Shown in pieces: positions 46,561 through 59,800 of a stretch of DNA of 64,000 nt; the first letter of the stretch is position 1; each line of letters begins with the position of its first letter. The stretch lies in contig OX291543.1 in NCBI GenBank assembly GCA_946406115.1, forward strand, positions 29,042,815 through 29,106,814, given 5' to 3'. This DNA is from Apoda limacodes (lineage: Eukaryota > Arthropoda > Insecta > Lepidoptera > Limacodidae). The translations under genes were made by a program, and so were the position numbers. Below the pieces are notes generated by a model. The model searched no databases and was not told the DNA's origin. It saw nothing but the letters and a program-made list of their open reading frames with translations.

Positions 46561-47887
46561 AACAGAGTTCAGCATTTTATGAATGAATATTCTTATTGCA
46601 CATATTGACATTAACGCGTTATAAGTAACAAAATGTTTAAAGGTACAGATTTAAAGTAATTGTACGACAAATGCAATTTTTCTTCATTGTAAACAGCACT
46701 ACCTAGCAGTCGCAATAACTGTAAGTGAAGGTGCCATACACCATAAAACTACAAAAATCAGCCCCAAAACCACTTCTTTGGAGAAAAAGGCTCCACTTAA
46801 GGTTATCGAAAATTAAAAAAAGAATGTTTAGTTAATTGGGTAAAAAAAGTTATCTTGTCCTTTTTTGTAAATTTGTAAGTTGCCGGATTTCTAGTTTTAT
46901 TTCACGTGAATTCTTTATACTTTTACTTTATTTGTTCGCGTGTTTACTATTAGAAAATTTCAAGCATCTTAAACTCTGCTATTTTTGGCTGCTTTACTAT
47001 TTTTTTTTTTAACAACAGATTATAATAAAATTAAACGATGTTTGGTTTAAAAAAAAAAGATTTTATTCGATATATTGACAATTTCACCTTACTGCAAGGT
47101 ATATAGATTCGTCTTATGACTAGCAACTTATAATTTACAAATATTATTAGGTACGTCTGTACAGCTTTACATTACTACAAAATAATTTCCTAATCTAAAA
47201 AATAAAGAATTTAAATATTTTTTATATGAATAAAGGTGTAAAATAAGTTTTTTCAATAACTGAGCCAAATAATGTTCAGCATTTATTCACCAACTACTTT
47301 TGTCTTGCATGCCTGAGAGGTTGGTGATCCAAACGCTACAGCAACACTTTCTCGGTGTCTACAGTGTTCTACTGTTTCTGTTTCCTCTCATAGACATATG
47401 CAAACTTGAGCTAACATATAATAACATACATTTCACAATAATTATTTCAACCGTCGAATGCTTTATTGATATATTACTATACTATTTACATTTCATTGGT
47501 TCTAGATATATTTCATCATATTAGTCATTATGGACCAGTCTTGAGATTGTTAGATTATGTACAATTATTCAAATTTTTACAAATATACATGTGTATGTGT
47601 TTACACATATGTATGTTATCATGAAAGATAATTTATTTGAAATACATTTTATTAACTAGGTAGAATTTTATCACTTGAAACAAAATTACAATTACTAACA
47701 CTATTAGCCTAAAATAGATTTCGTATATCACGCAGGTTCCTGAAATAGAAAATATTTATTATTCTTTTTATTATATTTTATTTTAATTGTAACTAGATCG
47801 AAACAGCAATATAAAATGATATTTGAAGTAATGTTAGACACGGTCGGTATACAAATGATTTCGGAGTGGACGTTAAATCCTCAATTT
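46561..47887. other. Intergenic between SmydA-8 and lin-54; no gene seen
   Basis: The 3' UTR of lin-54 should lie just below 47888. The rest is AT-rich, with no exon or identifiable element. Confidence 0.35.
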
Positions 47888-50800
47888 TCAGCTAGGACTT
47901 GATCTATTTAAACATCGTACCTCAGTAAGTCCAGAAAGAGGCGGCTGATGTGCGGCACCGATAATGTCCTGGAGACAGCGCGCGAACTCCTCGAGAACGT
48001 CCTCCACGGGGTCGGAGGGTTCACGACTCATATCATCGGATCCCTCGCCTCCCATCGCGGCCGCGAGCAGACATTGGCACACGGCCTCTATTACCTCGTT
48101 CGTCATAAAACTACATGGAGCTCTGCAAAAAAAAAGTAAAACAAAATTAGTGATAATGCATCATTGTTTGTGAAAGCTTTTCATGTATATATCATTACAG
48201 ACTAGCGTCTGTATAGCTAAGCCAGTTAGAGATTTGACAACGTTGCGCGTCAATTATTTGAGACAAATATGAACCAACACTGAAATCTGTCAGTGAACCA
48301 AAGATTAGTGAGATTGGGACAAAAAATAATTCTACTTAGTTACTAACTTGAGTTGCGGGAAAGTGTTAGGTCTGTAGAGAGACTCGCTGGTCTCCCTCGC
48401 CGGCGCAGCCTCCCGCCGTCGGCCTCGCTCTAGGGTCTCCTCCACGTTACGACATCCCACGCATTTGCAGATAGACGAACATGCTATTTTAGCCTATATT
48501 ACAAACAAAAACAAGTAAGGATACGGATTCAGAACACATCCCATTGTACAAGCGGTAGAACACACACAGGGAGGCAAAGTCTCTCCTTAGACTTAAGGGC
48601 TCGATACGGCAAGTGAGTTTGGGATCGTCGACAATTTTCACAGCCCGTCGTTGAACCGAGTCAAAAGGGCCAAGCTGGTATCAGGTTGCACGCGCCCAGA
48701 GATGGCAGCAGCACTTCATTTAGGCCGAACTTGCGACTTGTAAAGCAGCAACCTTTGCCCCGACGTGAAGCACTGCTTCGCTCTATTGAGTACACAAGTT
48801 TTTTGGATCTTGTCTTGCACATGATCTCGGAACTGAACATCGTTGGAGATGTCAACACCAAGGATTCCAATGCTCTTGGAGATGGAGAGGGGAGTGTCCT
48901 GGAATTGTGTCCGTCTGTCTGTCAATCTGTCAAGACTTTTTTTCTCAGGAACGCATAAAGGTATCAAGTTGAAAATAATATCAAATACTAATCCACGGTC
49001 CGTGAAATCTAAAAAAAACAAGCTTCTATGTCAACGCAATAAAAAAATACGACCGAAATACGGTCAATAATTTTTGTTGCACATTTTAGCATTCACAAAT
49101 AAATTAAAACCTAAGAGGGACCTACCGTTATCCTAGAATTATGAAATTTGACAAAAAGCAAGGTCTTACATCACGTATATAGGAAAAAATTTGTTAATTT
49201 GTAGTTATAACACGTTAAAAAAAGTTTATTGTCAGTCTGTCAAGACCTTTTTTACTCAAAAACGCGTGGAGGTATCAAGTTAAAACTAATATTAGAGATA
49301 AAGTCTACGGTCACTTGTTGTAAGTAAAATCAAACTTCTAAGCCTTAAAATTCTATGCAATAAAAATATATGCCCAAAATACAGTCATTTTTGTCGCATA
49401 TTGATTACCTCACAGCCTAGTTGGTAGTGTGGCCGACTGCTGTGCAAAGGGTATGGGTTCGATTCCCGCACAGGACAAACATTTATGTAATAAACATTTG
49501 TGTTTGTTTTGAGTCTGGGTGTAATTATGTATGATATGTATGTATTTACAAAAATAAAGTAATATATGTATTTGTATCCATTTTCTGGTATCCATAACAC
49601 AAGCTTTGCTTACTTTGGGGCCAGACGGTGCTGTGTGTAATGTCCAAATATATGAAAAAGTTCATAGCCCAGTAACACAGTCTTTTGGAAACGAAATTAC
49701 AACTACATATATTAAACTTTGCTGTAATATAATTAATAATTTTTTATTGTGATACAAAGAAATCAAAACCTATGGGGTACTTCCCATTGTCCTAGTATCA
49801 TGAAATTTGGCAAGAAGCAAGATGTTACATGACAAACAGAGATCATTAAAACTGATCATAAACCTATCATGATGGAAGAACTATCTACATATAAGTTTGT
49901 ACGGAACCCTCGGTGCGCGACCCACACTCGCACCTGGCCGGTTTTTTTTATATTTTATCTTATTTCTCTTATCAAATTAATACTAAAAAGCGACTACTAT
50001 ATTTCGGTTTCTTAGGGTGTTTCAGACCTATGGGCGATAGCACAAAGCGATGTTTTGCAGCGGGACAGTCGCGATATAAACGCGTTGCTGTCGCTGGCCG
50101 TGTACTTTTCATGTTATGCGATCTTTAGTCATTCAGTTTACTTTTGTTTACGTGAAATCGCGTTCAAGAAACCCGCAACTGGCGCTGTGGTCTATATTAT
50201 AACTGTTGTTGTATCACAGCAGTCATTAGGCCAAGTAAATGGACTCTAAAACTGACAGTAGTCAGCACTGATACTCTCTCTTGCTTAAAAGAGAGGCCTG
50301 TTTCACATTGTGATGCGTTGTAATGAAGACTAGGGAGTGGAGTGGATCTTTAGTACAGAGCAGTTATTTCGCTTATCTCAAGAGGGGTAAATTTGCAGAG
50401 CTACCTTCAACACGGAGATACTTCAAAACCAAAATAATTATTTAGTGACAAGTAAGTACCTCATAGCACTCGCAGTAGTTCTTCAGACAGCCGCTTCTTT
50501 TACAGTTACAACCCTTGTTATGCCTTCTGATTATTTCTGGACCGCCATTTTTTGATTTACCTATTTTAGGCCTGAAATAACAATAAACATGAGTGACGTG
50601 CCATTGATAAAGTACAAACTGTGTATTTACTTTAACATAGTTCACATATTGAAAATACTGTCATAGCTTTTGCACGTGGGGCGTGATATTACCCCGTGGC
50701 TCACAGAATGCACTATATCTCCAGTTGTACTAAACCGATTTGCTATTAGATTTTAGGTTGAACTTCAAACTATCAAACTATGAAAGTCATTAAGCCGTTT

Positions 50801-53800
50801 TTGTGTTATGTCATAACAAAGATAAAATTCTTAAAAAAAAAAGTTTTAAGTTGATTTACTTCGAAAGTCGATCCCAATCAATTTATCGAAATCTCTATTC
50901 AAGTGAAACTCATCTCTGTTATAGGTTTGTTGTATAAGTGTAGGCAGAGGTAGGTAGCTCCAAAAATCATGATAAACTTACCTAAAAGCGTTAGGGTTTC
51001 GCTCCAGACAACCCCGTATGGCTTTCTGTCTTAGTTCCTCGTTTTCCAGATTGTTGTGACAGTTATTACAGTTGCAACGATTACAGAACTCCCCGTTCGC
51101 GAAGCAGTCGCAGTAAAGTTTCAGACATTGTGATTTCGTACAGTTACACGCCTTCCGGGGACGAGCGCTCAACTCAGTCGGCATATCTATAATTAAACAA
51201 CTAATTTAAAGTTATGTATATAATCAAAATCAAAATCTTTTTATTCAAATGGGTTACTAAGAACACTTTCAAATCGTCAAGTAAATTAATTACAACTAGC
51301 TTTACAAACTAATTACAATACTGTTTTATTGCGTGCGTCCAATAGGTAATCTTTGTAAAATCACAAACGAAATATGAAATTATAGTGTATTAACTAATAA
51401 ATACACGTTTTGTATTAAAACATTAAATAAACAAGATTTACAATGTAATTTGATTGAATGTTACAAATGTAGTTTGATAAAAAAAAAAACAATCAATATT
51501 TATGTAATATTTCAATTGCCTATTGTTTTTCAGATTGCATATCATATACAACGTGTAATATGGGTAAAACCAATAAATGAAAACCCTCGCGTATGTAAGC
51601 GTTCAGCATAGTTTTAAGTAAAGTTGATATTACAAATATAAGCTTTTTGTAAAAAAAAAAAAAAAAAAGGAAGTATCAACCCTGAAATCAGTTGTTGGGT
51701 TCGATGTTGGCTTAGTACCCTATTTTGTTACACAGTGTATATATACACACCGGCACAATTAGCGGAACAGAAAAAAAAGTGAAACTATGAGATAATAACG
51801 CATATATTTGACGAAAATGTAATTAGACACAAAATAACAAATTGATTAACATCTTTTAACAACGACTTTGAAAAGTTTCGTTATTTTTTATTGAAAAATA
51901 AAGAAATTTGAAATAAGTTAAATTTTTAGATGGTTATGAACCATCACAAAAAATAAAAAAAAGTAAGCATTAAATGATTTAACAATAAAATTAAAGCAAA
52001 ATTAATAACGAGTGTTTCCCCCTCTTGCTCTGATTACGGTTTCCATTCGTCTGGGCATGCTACAGATTATGTTATCGATGATTTCTTGAGGCAACCGCTC
52101 CCACTCCTCAAGTAATGCGTTTCCAAGTTCATTCAGATTGTTGGGGGGTGGCATTCTGGATATAACCCTTCTTTTTAGCAAGTCCCAGACATGCTCTATC
52201 GGATTCATATCGGGGGAATTTGCTGGCCACTGCATCACCGGTATACCTACGTGGCTCAGATATGCCTGTACCGATTGTGCACTATGAGCACGAGCATTAT
52301 CTTGCATTAGAATAAAGTCGTCACCAATAAATGGGGCAAATGGTACAACATGTTCTTCTAAAATGTCTCTGATGTATCGATCTGCTGTCATGGTCCCTCC
52401 TGTGACTATCACTAACTCCGTGCGAGCTCCCAAACATATCCCTCCCCAAACCATAATCGAGCCGCCACCATAAGCCACTGTGTGTTCAAAATTAGACTGT
52501 ATGTGGCGTTCTCCTTTGCGTCTCCATATTCGCTGTATCCCATCGATCTGTTTTAAAAGAACTCTGCACTCATCAGTAAAGAGAACCTGCTGCCATTCGT
52601 TTAAATCCTTTTTTTGTGTTCCGCTAATTGTGCCGGTGTGTATATTATATACTATATACTGGTCAGCTGAGTGGCAAGCATGGATTCTTGTACAATCCTA
52701 TCCTAAAATATACACTTTTTTTACAACCTCACAACTGTTGATATACATTTTTTTTTTTGGGACCTTTTTAGTTTATTATGAGATTACTACAATCAAAATA
52801 AAATTATATTGTTTAAAAAATATTTTTAATGTAACTTTGTAAACTTTAACGTCAAAACGCTAACTTTTAAACTTTTATATTGATCCTGCTACCACGGAAC
52901 TATAAAACAATTTATATGTTAAATAAATACTTACCAGAGTCAGAGAGGGCTTGCGGAGTCTGAGGTCGTTGGTATTGAGTCATACCTTCTAATTCTATGT
53001 CCGAAAGATGATTATTGTTCATTCTTTCACCATCCATCTAATAAAAAATAAAAATAAAAAATAAGAAGCTAAAATAGAAGCTTTTGCACGTGCGCCGCGA
53101 TATTCGCTTTAGTAGGAGTAGTCTCTTACCCGATCACTATGCTGGTGTTGCTTGATAAAGCTGGAAGGGATGACAATGAGCGGATGCTCCCCAGTACGGT
53201 TGCTGGAGTCCAGACCGTCAATGCTATTAGTACTATCGTCTTCGATCCCGCTCTGTTATTTATATAAATATATATTTTAGCAAAAACGTGCGTACATCTT
53301 ATGTTGGTAACACTGACGCACAATTATAAACTACTAGCTTTGGCTCGCGATTTCAACCGCCCTAAATTCGGTTATCGGTGTAGGATTTCAACAGCAACTC
53401 AATTATAGAAATAAACTGACTCACACTTGACATTTTCAAGTATTCTATGTCCTTCCCACTATCTCCATGCCAAATTTGCCCGCGGTTCCATCCGCCATAA
53501 ATCCGGTTATCGGTGTAGGATTCCAAAGGCAATTCCTCAAATATAGAAAAAAAACCGACCCACACTTGACATTTTTAAGTATCTTATGTCCGTCCCAGGG
53601 ACTCAAACTATCTCTATACCAAATTTTATGTAAATCGGTTTAGCGGTTTAAGCGTGAAATGGTTACAGACAGACAGAGTTACTTCCGCATTTATAATATA
53701 CATTTTTGAAACTTTTGCATTTTTCTATTTCGCACCTAAAATACGTAAATTTTTGTGTCCATCGTCTATTTTAATTTGTAGTCATTGAAGATACTTAAAA

Positions 53801-56800
53801 TCAAATATACCTCTTGTCTCTCAAACTGAATCTCCACTTCTCCATGCTGAATATCTTCAGGTGGCAGTTCCTCTGGTACGGTATCGATGAGCGCTTGGAG
53901 AGCTGCCTTCGAGTCTACATGATCCTCGGGTGGACTGTCTTCGCTAAAGAAGTCTGTAGCTTCTTCAAGAATTGGTTGTTCTTCCATAAGAGGTGCCAGG
54001 AGACTATGCGTTGATCGGATAACAGGCTGTGTTGAAAAATGTTTCATTGTAGCAAATGGCATATTAGATTTGATGTCCTAATATCAGTATTACTAAAAAA
54101 TTGCACAACCCACAAACCACGCACGTTGCTACGCAAAATGCAACTGAAAGTGCCAAAATAGATATTAATGTAGGTAACTGTTGTCAGTCAGATGTGGCGT
54201 AAAATACCAAAATCTATAATGCAGTTAAAAATGGCAAAAAGGTATATAATACTTTATTTCTCAAAAGTAGGTTTTGAAGTCAATAAACTATAAGATACTA
54301 GTTACCAGCGCTTCGAAGTCAAAATGGTGTTCCGGTGAGAAGAAACGGCGAAAGAAACTCTTTAGCTGTCGCTCTTTTAATTTAAATTAATCAATACAAA
54401 TTATTAAGTAAAGTGTTAACAAAAAATTATTTAATCCCATGCATTTTTATAATGGTAGCCTTTAATTGTGCAATAAACTTTTTTGACAAGTTTCAGTTTT
54501 ACAAAGTTTTTGAAATTGTTTAAGTTTAATTGACTGCGGGGATTTTATTATAAAAACGGATTACATTGTCCTTTAAATAATTTATCAATTTCCTAAACCT
54601 TGTGTGGATCATCCACCACCATTTATTTAAGACTTTAAATGGTAATCTGTCATGTGGAACCATTATTCAGCTAAATGTGGCAAGAGATACAATTATAAAT
54701 AAAGTGCAGCCAATAGTTGCATAAAATACTACGCAAAACCATTATGAAGCCAAAGGTGGCAGATAGGATATAATTATAACAGTTACACAGTAAATTATAA
54801 CAATTACACAGTAAATGGTGCCATAAGAAGATACTAAATAATCTTAGATTTCCGCTGTGGTTATACATGTGGCTTTTATTTAAAAAGTCATAAAACTCGC
54901 GCCTAATCACACACAAACATTATGGTTTTAAAGAAAACAGCAAACTACACTTATGTTTTAGTTTGGATTGTTATGTCTCTGAATAAAATGGCTGTGACCT
55001 AAAGTCGTGTAAGAGATAGCAACCTGTTTGAATTAAAGATACATATGACAATAATAATAGTACCCCCTATTGCTCTATTGCATTCACAATAATAGTGCCC
55101 CACTATTGCTATTGCATTCACAATAATAGTGCCCCCCTATTGCTATTGCATTCACAATAATAGTGCCCCCCTATTGCTATTGCATTCACAATAATAGTGC
55201 CCCCCTATAGCTATTGCATTCACAATCTTATTCGCTATCTGATTATCACTAAACATAAGATCGATATCCTTTTGTTGTCGGATCCTACAACCATGTATAA
55301 AATAGATCTAGAATTTTTGTGTTCTTGAATTTCATTTCCAAAATTCATAAAGTATACGTTTGTTATCGAGATAATTATGAGTTTAAAGAGGGGAACACAC
55401 ACTCACACAAAAATTACATCACTACAGAAATTAAGAATGTACCATTACTTACCAAAACTTGTTGCGGCTGAGAAGTAACTGGTGCTATCCTAACTAATCT
55501 CTGCCGAGTTTTTGACGATGCTGCAATATAAATTAATTTAAATATATATATATACCGTTATTTAAATAACACAAATACAAATTGGTATTTAGTTTAACAA
55601 AATGACTTTAAAACTTCAATTTTGTCGTGTTCTAGAGTTTATAATCAAATATTTTCAAATACAGAAATTTTTTCAAACTTTCAACAAAGTAATGCAAAAT
55701 TCAAAAACTTTGTTGATTCTAAAATTGACAAAATAACAAACTTCGATGGTTATAAGCCGCTTTAATTTTGAATCCAGAAAAAAAATAAGTCATTTTGAAG
55801 GAAACAACCATAGACGTAGAATTTTGGATATAAATAATCAAAACCACGCGCGCGACCAAGATAAGCAAAGTAACGATGGTTACTAGACAACTGATATAAA
55901 TCAACTTAATTTTTTCTATTCCTATTACTAACGGAAATTAAGCTCTATTACTAAGCTATATGTACGACCATAAAAGGGCCATAAAATTCCCTAAGGGTGA
56001 TATTCCATTCGTCAGATTTGTCCATTTGATTTGATCAAATATTGATGTTGCTTGTATGTTACTTGCAACTATGATTAAGTTACTCTATTTCTTGGATCAA
56101 ATTTACATTGGACAGATATTTGACGAATGGAATACAACCTTAAGGCCGAAATAGGTAGAAGTTTGAAATATCCACAGAATATTTGGTATAATGGCATATT
56201 ACCTAACAAATAATAGTTTGAAAAGTAATAATTTAAGTGTTTGCTCTATCGTAAAAACAGTAATACATAAAATCACTACAAGTTTTCAAACTTGTGAGTA
56301 AGTCATTATAGTGTGAGCTCCACATTATAACAACAAATAATAAAAACCGGCCAAGTGTGTGACAAACACAAATACACATAAATGTTTCTCCAGTGCGGCA
56401 ATCAAAGCCACGCCCCTCGGTTCAGCAGGCAGTAACTATTATCAAGTGAGCCACTAAGAAGAGATAATCTATGCATAGGTTTAATGGCCTTCCAAAACAA
56501 AAGTTTTTGAGAAGGTAGCGATATCCATGCATATATAATTTTATCCGTAGATACTAAAAAGGGTTTCGAAGGCAATAAACAATATGTAGTTTTTAAATGA
56601 TTAGCAAGAAATTCTATTGAACCCCAACATTTTAAGTTTTATAATAGTAGATTGTAGCACAAGGGATCAAAATTATATTTTTACGGCGAGGGCCCTATTT
56701 TGAATCCAGAGTGGAGCGAAGGATTCTATTGTAGAATCTGGAGCGCAGCGAGAGATTCAAAGGACGGCGCACAAGGTAAAATAATTTTGCGACCGATTGA

Positions 56801-59800
56801 TACACTCTACTTTTTATCTCCCTCTATGAGAAAAGGGATAAGTGTAACTTAAAAATAAGAATAGTACATTTATTTATTTTACTATCACAACTTAAGGAAA
56901 ACGAACTATTTTTTTATAAAAGTATCATCATAATTACGGATTTGAGTAAACAATTACAAAGGCGGAATACATTTCACGCGGTTTTTGCGACTTTGCGTCC
57001 CTGGCTAGGAACCAGCTCTTATTGAATAGATGAGATAAAAGACATTTTGAATAGAGCTGGTTAGTTCCTCGTAAACAGTTCCCTAAGTTGGACTATACCA
57101 ATTCCAACTAAAAAAGATTTTTTGCAATCCGACATATAGTTTTTGAGATATACTCGGACAAACATATATACTCAATACTCATAAGACACGACTTGCACAC
57201 GATCCGTAGGGCCGATCAGCAGGGTTCCTGCCGCTCGGTTTCGCCAACACATCAACACATCAACACACCAACACATAAACCCCAACACCTAACTTGTTTA
57301 TCGACATGCCGATCGGTAGAGACCCTACGGATCGTGTGCAAGTCGTGTCGTATGAGTATTGAGTATATATGTTTGTCCGAGCATATCTCAAAAAGGAGTC
57401 ACCCGTTCACCACTATTCCACTATAAAACACAGTTATTTATTATTACATGCACGTGAGCGAGACAAGAGACCACAGCGCTTTTCAGAATTACTCAACATG
57501 AGCTTCAAATCAGTTTTCTCATTTCTTTAAATTTAGTAATAGCATCTATGGACTATCCATTATCCATGAAACAAAAAAATAGGTTTTTTAAATATTTTGT
57601 TTCCATTGAGACAAATTAAAGCTATCGAGTTTTTGGTAGTTAAAGCCATTTGATGTTAGTATGTTTTTCTAAAGAGGAATAAATTTCCAACCTAAAATAC
57701 TGACTAGAAGTATTGATTTTTTTTAAATTTTATAAATTCAAAAAAAATTGAAATAATCAAAATGATACAACTTGAAAACTTTACTTGGACCAATCCTTAG
57801 AAAATAAAATGGGATCAATCTGTGGGTTAATCCTTCCCTATACGTAAAATATTTCCAAATCGGTTTATACATGACAGAGTTCTCAGGCAACAAACATTAA
57901 AAACTCAACCGAATTGAGAACCTTCTTCATCTTTTGAAGTCGGTTAAAAACCGTATTATTCGTGCCTACGATCACTAAGAAAGCAAACAACGTACACGTG
58001 AAATGTGTGCGTGATGTATTCGAGCGGTCACAGTATCGTAACAGAGGTCGTCTTTAGGGAGCAGCACATCGTAGCTATACTGCATGAAGTGTTAATACAT
58101 ATACTGTGCTTTAACAGAATTGAATTAATGAGCAGAGAGTAGAAAAATTTATTGAGGGTTCAGTGGGTGGTAAGATTACCTTTAGGACTAGTCGAGGCTA
58201 CTTTTGCGGCAGCTGCTGAAGTAAGCACCAACGACGGAGGTTGAGCGGTGTTTACCTTTTCTGCTGTCATTTGTATTACATTGCCTAAAACAAAATAATA
58301 TTTCTTCTGAATACTTTTGTAGCTGCTGGGCGACATAAAACATTATCTAAGTACATATTGTGCGAGCAAATCAAGTTTGTGTCGATCAATCAAGTCCGTC
58401 ATAACACGGAGTGTAGTAAAGTAAAGTAATTTTCCCAGAAATGAGTTTGCGATTAGCAAGCTCGATTTGCGTTTTGCGACAATGTTAAATAGACCTTTAT
58501 GATAATTAGACGTTTTGAAAGCAAAGTGTCTATAGCTAAAGATGTGTAACTCAGTTTTTATGAAAAAGATATGTTAAAATACACTTTAAGGGCCGCCATC
58601 AGAAATTATCTATTTACTTTTCGTACAAAGCATATCTCAAAAAATAAACTACATAGAAGTCATTTTTAGAAAGAAATTAAGAACGTGTATGTATTCTGTT
58701 TCTGGAATATATCTCTGAGCTTTAGTTAACTTTTCTGCTAAAAGTGGTCACTCTTAGCAGAAATTCCAAATAAAACCTACAGATGTATTTCAGGAATAAT
58801 ACAAAAAGTTTTTAAAATAGCATATGACTAGTGTCATAGCTTCTATGTAGTTTATTTTCGAAATATGTTTTGTACGAAGAAGAAATAAATCTATAATCTA
58901 TGCTGCTATACACGCCTTAACAATAACATGTGATGGCAGTAAAAGGCAATCGAAATCCAGCTTGGATTGAATAATATAAAATTAAATCATTATCTTAGAT
59001 ATTTACCTTTGCTGTCGGTAATAAGGAATGTTTTAGGCGGTGGTTCTTGTCCCGAGGTTTGTGTTTTTGCTGCAGTTGATTTCGCCGGAGACGTAGGATT
59101 CGATACAAGACGAATATACTGGACCTAAAATAAATGTTTTTTTTTTTTTTTTTTAACAATCTACAAATCCAACAACATTTTTACAAACAATAAAAGAACT
59201 AGATTCGTTTTACAAATAAATCTTTAGCTAGCTAGAGTAATATAACTTTCAAACAGTGAAAGATGTTTTTACACCGGTCTAGTAGTTCCTAAGTTTCACT
59301 CTATATAATATTAGAATAAATAACACACCAGGACTAAACGTTTCTCCTACAGAAGTGGTCTTTTGTCACTGACCTCTTCAGCCCTGTGGCTCTCATTCAC
59401 GAGAAAGACATAAGCCAGCCAGCTCAGCTTAGTAGTCTGTCTCACAGCGAATTATTCAGTGAGTTGAGTTTATCAAATAAAATTATTATTGAGTGTGATA
59501 ATGATTTATTTAGTTTATCGTATAGTGTAGTATTACAGATTATTTGTTAAGGAATTAGGTGTGTAAATAATTGACGTACGTTAGCAATTAAATAGGCGAT
59601 GAAACCAATTTTCGAAGTAGACGTAACATTTTATACAAGAGCAAGCACCTAAGATTTCCAGGCTCGCCGCCGTCATGTAGGTACCTAAGCGATACGGCTT
59701 ATTAACGCAAGGGTTGATACTAAACTTGTGGGTAAAATAATAGCTGTAATATTTTGTCATACATGATTAATAATAACTAATGTAATACTGCAAAGTATTT

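Noticed and set aside
47948..48173. Plus-strand ORFs over the last lin-54 exon
   Set aside because: Antisense shadows of a GC-rich real exon.
52480..52842. 120-codon plus-strand ORF
   Set aside because: Antisense to the Tc1 transposase at its start, then low-complexity intronic sequence.
53362..53565. 67-codon ORF with an internal repeat (YTDNRIYGG...)
   Set aside because: It is the duplicated block of the Helitron-like element read in one frame; no coding evidence.
55044..55226. Regularly spaced repeats resembling a CRISPR array
   Set aside because: The repeats are head-to-tail with no unique spacers, in a eukaryotic intron; it is a minisatellite.
57193..57426. 77-codon plus-strand ORF with aacacatc-derived repeats
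   Set aside because: Entirely within the inverted repeat and its loop; no protein-like features.
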